A DNA stretch of 64,000 nt from Syntrophaceae bacterium UBA6087 (lineage in GTDB: Bacteria > Desulfobacterota > Desulfomonilia > UBA1062): positions 292,666-356,665 of the forward strand of contig DIXF01000005.1 of assembly GCA_002448235.1 (NCBI GenBank), read 5' to 3'. Numbering within the stretch: the first letter of the stretch is position 1; each line of letters begins with the position of its first letter. The position numbers were made by a program, and so were the translations under genes. Shown in pieces: positions 25,477 through 33,234 of this stretch. Under the pieces are notes generated by a model. It was given only the letters and a program-made list of their open reading frames with translations, was not told where the DNA came from and searched no databases.

Positions 25477-26715
25477 ATGGCCGGAGGAATCTATTCGGAA
25501 GAGACGTGTCCTGTTTGCGGGTCTAAGATGCGTGACAATCACAAGGGGGAGCGGGGAGCCGTTGCCTGCCCGGATCATCCGATGGTTCACGCTCACAGGA
25601 TCTATGTCAAATTCGGGCGAAAGCACAAGAAGCGGTTCACGTCCTACCGGATGGCATTCAAGTGGCTGAACCATCTCAGGACTGAGAAGGACGAGCGCGA
25701 GGAAAAGTTCGACATTGAGGACTACGGCTTCCAAAAACCAAAGTCCTTCGCCACCCTGGCCCCGAAGTACCTTGAGCGCAAAAAGGGCCTGAAATCCTAT
25801 GGTAAAATCTGTCACGACATCAACAAGGCAGCGGAGCATTTCGGGGCCATGAACATGCGGGAGATCTCTGGCGGGATGCTGGATGACTACCTGTACGGGT
25901 TGAAGTGCGACGATGGCTCTTCCATGTCGGACAAGACCCGGGCGAACCACTGTTCCCGGCTCCATGACTTCTGGAAATGGTGTCTCGCCCGTGGGGATGT
26001 GCTCACCCTGGCCGAGTTCCCCACGTTCCCGCATATCGAGTACGAGCTGGCATACCGAAAGATCATCACCTGGGAAGTGCAAGAGCAGGTCCTGGCAAAG
26101 GTTAAGGAAATGACCTGGGAGAAGAATCCCAAGATCTGGTTCGGGTGTGATCTGCTGGCGACCTACACGGCACTCAGGCCTGACGATCTCAGGAGGCTTA
26201 ATGAAAACAGTATGGATGATGCGGGATGGCTTACTATTTATAATCCCACGAAAAAGAAGAACAAGTTTAAATACATTCGGCTCCATGAGGATCATGTTGG
26301 ACACTGGAAATCGCTACAAAAATTGTTCCCCGCTCTTCCCGAAATACCCTTCTTCAGGCACCACGGCCGGGTGAGAGGGACCACCAAGACCGGGATCATC
26401 TTCGGGGAGAATGTCTTTTATCTTGCGTGGCAGAAAGCCTGTGAAGCCATGAACCTGAAGGGTGTGCCCCTCTACCCCGGCACCAAGCACACCACAGCCA
26501 GCGAGACGGCAAAGCTGATGGGATCGGACAGGGCGAAGAACGCCAGCGGACTCTCGAACAAAGCCTTCGAAAGATACTGTCAGGTGGAGAATAGTGACGC
26601 CTTCGAGGTGGTGTCGGAGATCCGGAAAAAGAAGGGGGAAGTGGTGCTGCTGGGGGGCCACCGAGGGACCACCGTTTCAGGAGGAGTTTCGAATGATAAC
26701 GCCTCGAAAAGATGA
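25477..26715 (+). CDS. int: Tyrosine recombinase (island integrase)
   Basis: Protein of 412 residues that integrates and excises the island at tRNA-Met. A zinc-ribbon-like pair (CPVCGSKM, ACPDHP) opens the protein, then a SAM-like core-binding domain (about 85-190) and the catalytic domain. Box I ALRPDDLRRLN has Arg234. Box II reads YPGTKHTTAS with Lys337 where most relatives have arginine. The likely nucleophile is Tyr367 in KAFERYCQ. These deviations are unusual, but the protein is not truncated. ATG 25477 follows GGGGAGGAGGG; a TTG at 25381 is unlikely. The gene ends 8 bases from the tRNA CCA end, and its last codons hold the right-hand arm-type repeat. Confidence 0.85.
   Translation: MAGGIYSEETCPVCGSKMRDNHKGERGAVACPDHPMVHAHRIYVKFGRKHKKRFTSYRMAFKWLNHLRTEKDEREEKFDIEDYGFQKPKSFATLAPKYLERKKGLKSYGKICHDINKAAEHFGAMNMREISGGMLDDYLYGLKCDDGSSMSDKTRANHCSRLHDFWKWCLARGDVLTLAEFPTFPHIEYELAYRKIITWEVQEQVLAKVKEMTWEKNPKIWFGCDLLATYTALRPDDLRRLNENSMDDAGWLTIYNPTKKKNKFKYIRLHEDHVGHWKSLQKLFPALPEIPFFRHHGRVRGTTKTGIIFGENVFYLAWQKACEAMNLKGVPLYPGTKHTTASETAKLMGSDRAKNASGLSNKAFERYCQVENSDAFEVVSEIRKKKGEVVLLGGHRGTTVSGGVSNDNASKR
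26653..26673 (+). repeat. Candidate integrase arm-type site, right end
   Basis: GGGGGCCACC followed by GAGGGACCACC, a tandem arrangement like that at 1625-1645, with 16 bases (26658-26673) identical. It lies inside the 3' end of the integrase coding region, 50 bases from the tRNA-derived core. Confidence 0.4.
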
Positions 26716-26723
26716 GCTAAAGA

Positions 26724-26749
26724 TGGTAGCGGAGGAGGGACTTGAACCC
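26724..26749 (-). repeat. att site, tRNA-proximal copy
   Basis: The 3'-terminal 26 bases of tRNA-Met, identical to 1563-1588 in the same orientation. Recombination between the two copies would release a circle of about 25.2 kb. Confidence 0.85.
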
Positions 26750-26800
26750 CCGACACTGCGGATATGAGCCGCATGCTCTGACCTACTGAGCTACTCCGCC
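26724..26800 (-). tRNA. tRNA-Met (CAT), elongator
   Basis: Full cloverleaf of 77 bases including encoded CCA: acceptor GGCGGAG with CTCCGCT (one G-T pair), D arm AGCTCAGTAGGTCAGAGC, anticodon stem TGCGG/CCGCA around CTCATAT (anticodon CAT), T arm GTCGGGGGTTCAAGTCCC. Lacks the initiator features. tRNA-Ile2 (modified CAT) is a less likely reading. Its 3' end is the island's attachment site, and the gene stays intact after integration. Confidence 0.93.
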
Positions 26801-26941
26801 ACGGGCTCTTCTTCTACTGAAGTATGGGGTTTTTGTCAACGGTTTTAACAACCGATGAGCAAGCATTGATCCTGATTTACCGTATGTATAATTGTCCGGC
26901 AATGGACTGGGATCAGTTTCCCGATGTCGATCAGACATCCT

Positions 26942-27910
26942 TTATGCATGCAGATCTGTCGCTGACGGAAGCCCGCCCATGGAATGAGCGGTGCGAGCTG
27001 CATTGAGCAGAGCAACCTTGGCTGCCTGGGCAGCAAGCACGCCCAGGTGAAGCGGATTGGCTTCCTTGTCCCCTATGGACAGACAGAAGACCATATCCCC
27101 ATCAAAGGGCGTATTGTACGGAGAGATGTGACGGGCCAGGCCGTTTCCGCCCATGCGGGCGATCTGCAAGGCCGTGACCTTGTCGAGGCGGGCATCGGTT
27201 ACCAGGACGCACAAGGTCGTATTGCCCGGAGCACCCATCCTGGTCCTTACTTCTCCTTTGCAGATGGCTTCAAAAGAATTGAGAAACCGGTTCCCTTCCC
27301 GGGCGCCGGCAATGATCCTGCCCTGCTCATCGAGGATATCGCCGAAAGGATTTGCCACAACCAGGGCGCCCACCCGGACTCCATCGCTGCCGTACACGAT
27401 GCTCGATCCGAGCCCTGACTTTGTAGCGGAGGTGACGCCCCGGATCTTCCCGGCGGTTGCACCTGTCCCTGCTCCGACACACCCCTGAGCAACAGGGGAT
27501 GAAGAGGCGTAGCCGCATGCCTTATACGCCATCGATGCATCGGGACGGGCAGAGGGGTCCATAAAGGACAGATCGAATATTACCGCCGTGGGCACTACAG
27601 GGAGCCGCGCCACGACAAGATCGAACCCCACCCCCTGCTCTTCGAGAAACCTGGTGACGCCTGAGGCGGTATCAAGGCCAAACGCAGACCCGCCTGCAAG
27701 GCATACCGCATGGACGGCTATACCGGGATGCATCGTATCGAGGGAGTCGATCTGCCGTGATGAGGTGGCCATGCCGGTGATGTCCACTGCGCCGATAGCG
27801 GGCCTGTCGAAAAGGATGACCGTTACTCCGGTCCCGCCGTCACTGTCGGTTGCATGGGAGACTCGTACACCCTCCAGGGCGGTCAGTGTCTCATTCGTTG
27901 GGTTTGACAT
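26942..27910 (-). CDS. P1-family (DmpA/NylC-like) peptidase
   Basis: Protein of 322 residues of the N-terminal-nucleophile P1 family, which cleaves itself into two chains and then releases N-terminal D- or L-residues or opens amide oligomers. LEGVRVSHATD at the start, VCLAGGSAFGLD at 69-80 and QGCVGAGTGATAGK at 142-155 are family motifs; GNTTLCVLVTDA at about 229-240 holds the probable autocleavage site and threonine nucleophile. No signal peptide, so cytoplasmic. Its start lies within the last 20 bases of dnaX, implying coupled translation. Physiological substrate unknown. Confidence 0.88.
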   Translation of the reverse strand: MSNPTNETLTALEGVRVSHATDSDGGTGVTVILFDRPAIGAVDITGMATSSRQIDSLDTMHPGIAVHAVCLAGGSAFGLDTASGVTRFLEEQGVGFDLVVARLPVVPTAVIFDLSFMDPSARPDASMAYKACGYASSSPVAQGCVGAGTGATAGKIRGVTSATKSGLGSSIVYGSDGVRVGALVVANPFGDILDEQGRIIAGAREGNRFLNSFEAICKGEVRTRMGAPGNTTLCVLVTDARLDKVTALQIARMGGNGLARHISPYNTPFDGDMVFCLSIGDKEANPLHLGVLAAQAAKVALLNAARTAHSMGGLPSATDLHA

Positions 27911-29438
27911 CCTTGACCACTCCGTTAAACTCCGCCACGATCTCTTTGACCACCGGAGATTTCATCACCTGGGCACGAACCTCGGATGGCCTCTGCCTTT
28001 TCGCATTCTGGTCCTGAGAATCAATGATCTCGATCTGGATACGGAAGTCCTTCTGGAAGAACGTGAACGCTTTTTTATTTATCTCCGGCAATGCCTTCTT
28101 TATCTGCTCCGCGATGAAAGAGCTCTGGCACGCCAGTACTACGGCGTCTTCCTCCTCGCTCATCCGGTTCGTACTGGTAAGCATCGCATAGAGGGGGTGA
28201 TCGTGGTCTTTCAAGAAGGCAACAAAGCCTTCCCAAGAATGGGGCAGGGTCGAGAGAGGCTTCTTAACTTTCTCGGCCGCGGGAATCTGCACTGTCTGTC
28301 TTGCTTGAGCCGGCACCTGTTTCCCGGAAAGTGCCTGTATCAACTTCTGCATATCGCTCAGGTCAGGGGCGGCGACAATGCGAAGGAGGATTGTTTCCAG
28401 TGTGACCTTGGGGACACTGGTGTATTTGAGGTCTTCTTCCGAATGGATGAGCACGCTTAAGATCCTGTGAAGCTCCTCAAACGCCACATCTCTGATGGCT
28501 TCAAGAAGGAAGGATTTTTCTTCCTGGGGCAGGGCAAGATTGGTGTAGCCGGCCTTGAGCACCATCATATTTCTCATGCTTTCCATTAAAGACCGGTAAA
28601 GCTGCCCGAGATCCTGCCCGTACTGATATACTCTGCTTATCACGTCAAGCACGGCCGGAACATCTTTCGACAGGACGGAAGACAGGAGATCGTGCATGGT
28701 TGCCCGGCCCACCATGCCGAGCATGTTATCGACCGTTTCCACATCGATGAACTCTGCCCCTGTTGCAGCGACATGTTCGAGCATGCCCTGGGCATCCCGC
28801 ATACCGCCGTCGGCCTGAAGAGCAATGATCATCAAGGCGTCGGGGTTGATTCGGATATTCTCGCGTGAGGCGATCGATGTCAGGTGAGCTATTATTTCTT
28901 CAACCGGGATGCGCCTGAAATCATACCTCTGGCACCTCGAAAGGACGGTAACCGGGACCTTTGCGAGCTCGGTCGTCGCCATGATGAATATGACATGCTC
29001 AGGGGGCTCTTCAAGGGTCTTCAGCAGGGCATTGAAAGCGTTCCGGGAAAGCATGTGGACTTCGTCGATAATGAAGGTTTTGAACCGCGCCGTGCTCGGT
29101 GCGTACCGCGAGTTCTCGATCAGGTCTCTGATGTTGTCCACGCCGGTATGGGAGGCGGCATCGATCTCGAAGACGTCTACGGCCCGTGACGCGGTAATAT
29201 CTTCACAAACCCTGCAAGCATTGCACGGCGTGCTCGCCAATCCCTTTTCGCAGTTGATCGCCTTGGCGAGGATCCTTGCAACCGAGGTCTTTCCCACGCC
29301 CCTTGGGCCGGAAAAGATAAAGGCATGGGGAAGCCGGTCCATGTCGATGGCGTTTTTCAATATCTCCGTGACATGCCCCTGGCCGATTACGTCCTCGAAC
29401 CTCTGGGGCCTGAATTTTCGTGCGATTACCTGATACAT
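27891..29438 (-). CDS. dnaX: DNA polymerase III subunit gamma/tau
   Basis: Clamp-loader ATPase of the replicative polymerase, 515 residues. Family start YQVIARKFRPQRFEDVIGQ; Walker A GPRGVGKT (about 44-51); zinc cysteines C-x8-C-x2-C-x2-C (NCEKGLASTPCNACRVCED); Walker B FIIDEVHML; sensor 1 IFIMATTE; SRC motif VLSRCQRYDF. The C-terminal third is a shortened tau-type region. No obvious slippery A-run for a programmed frameshift was seen. Co-directional with ffs and tRNA-Ser upstream. In many genomes ybaB and recR follow dnaX; here a P1 peptidase does. Confidence 0.97.
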   Translation of the reverse strand: MYQVIARKFRPQRFEDVIGQGHVTEILKNAIDMDRLPHAFIFSGPRGVGKTSVARILAKAINCEKGLASTPCNACRVCEDITASRAVDVFEIDAASHTGVDNIRDLIENSRYAPSTARFKTFIIDEVHMLSRNAFNALLKTLEEPPEHVIFIMATTELAKVPVTVLSRCQRYDFRRIPVEEIIAHLTSIASRENIRINPDALMIIALQADGGMRDAQGMLEHVAATGAEFIDVETVDNMLGMVGRATMHDLLSSVLSKDVPAVLDVISRVYQYGQDLGQLYRSLMESMRNMMVLKAGYTNLALPQEEKSFLLEAIRDVAFEELHRILSVLIHSEEDLKYTSVPKVTLETILLRIVAAPDLSDMQKLIQALSGKQVPAQARQTVQIPAAEKVKKPLSTLPHSWEGFVAFLKDHDHPLYAMLTSTNRMSEEEDAVVLACQSSFIAEQIKKALPEINKKAFTFFQKDFRIQIEIIDSQDQNAKRQRPSEVRAQVMKSPVVKEIVAEFNGVVKDVKPNE

Positions 29439-29493
29439 GGGATAGCATCCTAGTATTCATAACGTGATAATTCAAGAAAAAAGGCCGCACAAA

Positions 29494-29590
29494 GGGCCGC
29501 GCCTGACATACACATACAACGTACCGCTTACCGCTGCTCCCTTCCGGACCTGACGGGGTTCGCAGCGCTGTATTGCATGAGACACGGCCC
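29494..29590 (-). ncRNA. ffs: Bacterial small SRP RNA (4.5S-like)
   Basis: About 97 bases that fold as one long hairpin with GGGCCGTG and CGCGGCCC as closing ends. The apical domain IV is unmistakable: GAACCCCGTCAGGTCCGG, then AAGGGAGCAGC, with the asymmetric loop and GGAA-type tetraloop that bind Ffh. GCGGCC and a T6 run follow as a terminator (about 29478-29490). It guides membrane proteins to the translocon. It lies between tRNA-Ser and dnaX. Confidence 0.93.
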
Positions 29591-29608
29591 TTTGCACGGC
29601 CTTTTTTA

Positions 29609-29701
29609 TGGCGGAGAGAGAGGGATTCGAACCCTCGGTACCGCTTTTGACGGTACACGCGATTTCCAATCGCGCTCCTTCGACCACTCGGACATCTCTC
29701 C
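29609..29701 (-). tRNA. tRNA-Ser (GGA)
   Basis: 93 bases with CCA: acceptor GGAGAGA pairing with TCTCTCC, anticodon loop GATTGGAAATC (anticodon GGA), a long variable arm (TGTACCGTCAAAAGCGGTACC) typical of class II tRNAs, and T arm GAGGGTTCGAATCCCTC. Confidence 0.95.
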
Positions 29702-29933
29702 AGATGCAGATGAATGAATACGCGCCTTACTTACCAATAGAGAGAAACGAGATCTCCCTCCGGTTGCATCTCTTCAAAGAACAAGCAAGAAGTGAAGTAG
29801 CATAAAGCATATCCAATGTAAATCTCAAAGCGAGCCCCTGCTCCGGCTTGCGCAATCCCTAACAAATTGTTTTTTAACCGTAAATAAAACCGGCCTTGAC
29901 AGACGGCAGAAAAAAGTCAATCAACTATACAGA

Positions 29934-30227
29934 ATGCGTTATGGTATGAAGACTTTTTTCCTGATTGCTTTCCTCATCCTAGGCTGGGCCCTCCCCGGAA
30001 CGGCGGAAGAGTTTGCCATAATCAAGGATTCGCTCTTCGGAACCCAGAAAATAGAGATTTATCAGAGCGAGGAAGAAGCCTTGAAGCACTATGCGGGAGA
30101 AGGAAGGATATACAGGATTACACGGAAGGAAGTGCCGGTAAAACGGGTGGAAACCAGGAAAAAGGTTGAAGTGACCGAATACGGCTGGATTGTCGACGAT
30201 AAGATTCCTGCAAAGAAAACAAAGTAG
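29934..30227 (+). CDS. Small secreted protein of unknown function
   Basis: Protein of 97 residues (or 93 from the ATG at 29946). A signal peptide (MKTFFLIAFLILGWALPGTA, cut after A-E-E or near it) precedes a short charged domain: FAIIKDSLFGTQKIEIY, then EEEALKHYAGEGRIYRITRKEVPVK. I know no named family. It is the only plus-strand gene between 26.8 kb and the window end and is convergent with the SGNH gene. No strong ribosome site is visible, but the signal peptide supports it as real. Confidence 0.6.
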   Translation: MRYGMKTFFLIAFLILGWALPGTAEEFAIIKDSLFGTQKIEIYQSEEEALKHYAGEGRIYRITRKEVPVKRVETRKKVEVTEYGWIVDDKIPAKKTK

Positions 30228-30239
30228 CTTTTTACCTAC

Positions 30240-31160
30240 TCATAGATGTGATGAAAGCTTTGTATTGATGTGCCGGGTAACAGTATCGATCCCCTTCCTG
30301 CTCAGGTGGATGTCGTCACAGTAATTCGTGTAGTCTTTCCTGAAATCGGTAAACTCTGCGGTATTGTAATCCCATAAGACATCAGTGGAATCGAAAAGGG
30401 CATTCATCCTTTTCTGATACGATCGGTAGCTCTTTTCATAGAGAACAAAATAGTCCTGGGGAATCGGGTGGTAGTAGGCAAATATCTTTGTTCCTTTTGC
30501 CCTGAGCGTCTTCAACAGGGCATCCAGTTCTTTATAGGCCCTGTCGTTCACGGTTATGGCCTCATTTGGTTCCATCCGGGCTGCCTTTTGCTGTATGAGT
30601 CCCATGGAATCCCTGCCGGCCTTCCTCAGGTTATAATTATAACGTCCGTAGTCATTGAAATAATCATACATACCGCCATAGCGGATAAGGATTTTTGTCC
30701 GATAAAAGTCCAGGGTGCCGATCGACCCCAGAGAACTCCAGTACTCTTGTGAAACCATGCGAGAGGTTCTTTTTTCGTCGCCTTCCGTCAGAATCGGGTA
30801 CAGGCTTACAATGACGCACTTCAGATCACCCTTTGCCAGAACATTGTCCACAAGGATTTTTAACTCGGCAACAGCTGCCCCGTTGATCGATGCATTGTAT
30901 ATCCTACGCCCGACGAACTCTTTTGGATCGATGTTATCCGAAACGGAAGATCCGATGAGCAGGCCGTCAAAATTCGACGGGATATAGTTAAAAGACAGCA
31001 GATACTTTGACGTGCGCTCATCGCCGTAGATTTTAATGCTTTTCCCTTTCACATCTCCGAAGAGGCCGTACTCGTTCATATAGATATTAAACGACACCAT
31101 AAGCACGATAATGCCCAGTGAAAGGAAAAGAGCTCGGGTGAAAAACGCCTTAAAAGTCAA
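30240..31160 (-). CDS. SGNH/AlgJ-like periplasmic protein, partner of the MBOAT acyltransferase
   Basis: Protein of 306 residues with a single N-terminal membrane anchor (LFLSLGIIVLMVSFNIYM) and a periplasmic SGNH-hydrolase-like domain: block I GLLIGSSVSDNI with the serine, block III-like YNASINGA, and block V CDDIHLSRKG with the Asp/His pair. Such proteins finish the transfer of acetyl groups to exopolysaccharide after an MBOAT protein exports them, as AlgJ or AlgX does for alginate. It overlaps the MBOAT gene by 11 bases. The polysaccharide target is inferred from the cluster. Confidence 0.75.
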   Translation of the reverse strand: MTFKAFFTRALFLSLGIIVLMVSFNIYMNEYGLFGDVKGKSIKIYGDERTSKYLLSFNYIPSNFDGLLIGSSVSDNIDPKEFVGRRIYNASINGAAVAELKILVDNVLAKGDLKCVIVSLYPILTEGDEKRTSRMVSQEYWSSLGSIGTLDFYRTKILIRYGGMYDYFNDYGRYNYNLRKAGRDSMGLIQQKAARMEPNEAITVNDRAYKELDALLKTLRAKGTKIFAYYHPIPQDYFVLYEKSYRSYQKRMNALFDSTDVLWDYNTAEFTDFRKDYTNYCDDIHLSRKGIDTVTRHINTKLSSHL

Positions 31161-32574
31161 AATAGATAAACTCCCTCGGCATCGTCGAATTCAAAAATAA
31201 CAGCCCCAGCAGAATAATCGCCACCCCGTATGCAAGCCTCCACCGCGTGGGCTGAAAGCGTTCCGGAATGCTGTTGGTATTGTTCATAAAAAATATCGTC
31301 ACCAATGAAACAACAAGAATCAGCCAGGTGAAGTTCTGCTGCTTCCCGCTGATATTCTCGAACAGAATGCCGCCCGATAGAGTGGCGGTAAACCCGAACA
31401 TTGCCTTGAGCACATTGAGGGCGTCCCCTATGCTCTCGGCCCGGAAGAACACCCATGCGATGTTGATAAAATTGAAGGTGATAAACCCTGCAAGGAGTTT
31501 CGGGAGTCTCACCCCCCACTTGTGCCACATGTGGTAGATCACACAGGCAAGGCCGTGCAGCGCCCCCCACAGGACGAATGTCCACCCGGCGCCGTGCCAT
31601 ATCCCCCCGATGAGAAATGTAATGAGAAGATTGCCGTATATCCTGGCCTCACCCTTCCGGTTCCCGCCCAGAGGTATGTAGATGTAGTCTTTTAAGAATC
31701 TGGACAGGGTGATATGCCACCTTCTCCAGAAATCCTGTATGTTAAGTGCCCTATATGGAGAATCAAAATTGAAGGGGAGCCGGATATTAAAAAAGTATGC
31801 CGAGCCGATAGCCATATCGGTATACCCGCTGAAGTCGAAATAGATCTGAAAGGTATAGCTCAATGAGGTTATCCACGCTTCGACAAAGGTATAGGACGCT
31901 CCTGGGCCGAATCCTGCATCCGCCCAGAGGCCGAAGGTATCGGCAATAACCACTCGCTTGGCCAGACCTATGAAGAATATCGTGAGTCCGAGGCTGAGGT
32001 TTCGATAATCCACCCTGGATTGATCAGGGTGGTCGAACTGGGGCATTATTTCCCGCTGACGCAGGATCGGTCCAGCTATCAGCTGCGGGAAAAAGGTCAC
32101 AAAAAGGCAGTAATCCCTAAACGAGCTCTTTTGGGCATCTCCCCGGTAACAGTCAACAAGGTAGGCTATCTGCTGGAATGTGTAGAAGCTTATCGCCAGA
32201 GGCATAATAAGCCCTAACGGGGCCATCCCCGGGTGCGCAAGGGCGTTGATGTTTGCAATAAAGAAATCCGAGTACTTGAATCCGCCGAGAAAAAGAATAT
32301 TGAAAACGATCCCGGAGGTGAGCAGGCCCTTCTTAATCCCCGCTTCAACCGTATTCCCATAACGCAGAATGCCCGCTCCTATACAATAGTTGATCCCAAC
32401 GGAAAAGAGCAGGACCGGGAGATAATGCAACCCCCCATAACCGTAGAAGAGCAGGGAAAAGGCAACAAGCAGATACCGGGAAAGCGGGATGTGCTTGTTG
32501 CGGCCGAGCAGGAAGTATCCTGACACAGCAACCGGCAGCAATACAAAAATATAGATAAACGAATTAAAAAGCAT
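31150..32574 (-). CDS. MBOAT-family O-acyltransferase (AlgI/DltB-like)
   Basis: Integral membrane protein of 474 residues with ten or more helices. Hallmarks: FQQIAYLVDCYRGDAQ, FFPQLIAGPILRQREI, YFDFSGYTDMAIGSAYFF, RWHITLSRFLKDYIYIPLGG, and IGGIWHGAGWTFVLWGALHG, whose His is the catalytic residue of the family. It passes acetyl from cytoplasmic acetyl-CoA to the periplasm for O-acetylation of polysaccharide. It is translated with the SGNH partner. Confidence 0.93.
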   Translation of the reverse strand: MLFNSFIYIFVLLPVAVSGYFLLGRNKHIPLSRYLLVAFSLLFYGYGGLHYLPVLLFSVGINYCIGAGILRYGNTVEAGIKKGLLTSGIVFNILFLGGFKYSDFFIANINALAHPGMAPLGLIMPLAISFYTFQQIAYLVDCYRGDAQKSSFRDYCLFVTFFPQLIAGPILRQREIMPQFDHPDQSRVDYRNLSLGLTIFFIGLAKRVVIADTFGLWADAGFGPGASYTFVEAWITSLSYTFQIYFDFSGYTDMAIGSAYFFNIRLPFNFDSPYRALNIQDFWRRWHITLSRFLKDYIYIPLGGNRKGEARIYGNLLITFLIGGIWHGAGWTFVLWGALHGLACVIYHMWHKWGVRLPKLLAGFITFNFINIAWVFFRAESIGDALNVLKAMFGFTATLSGGILFENISGKQQNFTWLILVVSLVTIFFMNNTNSIPERFQPTRWRLAYGVAIILLGLLFLNSTMPREFIYFDF

Positions 32575-32668
32575 AGGCCTCTATTTGTGTAGGATTATGC
32601 ATGGGAATAGTAAAAGGATCATATTTGACAGTTGGTCTGCAGGATTATCTGACGTAACACACTGAATA

Positions 32669-32762
<94 letters not shown>

Positions 32763-33212
32763 TTATCTTCTCGCCTGGAAAAAATCCTTTAAAAGAGCGC
32801 TTGACCGCTCTTCCATACTGCCGGAGCAGATGTCTAATTTATGATTAATATGTAAATCACAGAATTTCAACATCGATTCGATCGCTCCGTACCTCGGGTC
32901 TCTTGCTCCGTAGACAAGCCGTCCGATACGTGCCTGCACAATGGCCCCGACGCACATGATGCAGGGTTCCAGTGTAACGTAGAGACGTGAGCCGGTCAGC
33001 CGGTAATTCCCGACTTCTTTCGCAGCCTCTCGAATTACCACGACCTCGGCATGCGCTGTAGGGTCATGGTCACGGATAACCCGGTTATGTCCCCGATACA
33101 CCCGGTCGCCTATGAGGAGAACGGCACCCACGGGCACCTCATTCTCATATGCGGCAATTTCAGCCTCTTCCAAGGCCATCCTCATCAAAGAGCAATCATC
33201 CAGCTCAATCAT
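32763..33212 (-). CDS. tadA: tRNA adenosine(34) deaminase
   Basis: Protein of 149 residues that converts A34 to inosine in tRNA-Arg(ACG). Zinc and catalytic motifs are complete: HAEVVVIREAA (His and proton-shuttling Glu) and PCIMCVGAIVQARIG (both zinc cysteines), followed by LVYGARDPRYGAIES. Length is normal. It ends directly at tRNA-Ser(CGA). Grouping with tRNA-Ser, SRP RNA and dnaX is conserved in several phyla. Confidence 0.95.
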   Translation of the reverse strand: MIELDDCSLMRMALEEAEIAAYENEVPVGAVLLIGDRVYRGHNRVIRDHDPTAHAEVVVIREAAKEVGNYRLTGSRLYVTLEPCIMCVGAIVQARIGRLVYGARDPRYGAIESMLKFCDLHINHKLDICSGSMEERSSALLKDFFQARR

Positions 33213-33234
33213 CTATCATCGGGTGGGTATTTGG

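Larger units (their letters stand above)
1563..26749. mobile_element. tRNA-Met-integrated, mobilisable genomic island (about 25.2 kb)
   Basis: The last 26 bases of tRNA-Met (26724-26749) are repeated identically and in the same orientation at 1563-1588. A tyrosine recombinase gene (25477-26715) ends 8 bases from the tRNA 3' end, the usual place for the integrase of a tRNA-targeting island. A relaxase-helicase gene lies near the other end, but no coupling protein or type IV secretion genes are present, so this looks like an element that borrows a helper's conjugation machinery. The cargo is mosaic and on both strands. Outside the repeats lie ordinary chromosomal genes. Boundaries are read directly from the sequence; mobility is inferred. 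Confidence 0.8.

Noticed and set aside
27891..29438. Programmed frameshift in dnaX
   Set aside because: No A-AAA-AAG-type slippery run followed by a stem was found in the relevant part of the gene.
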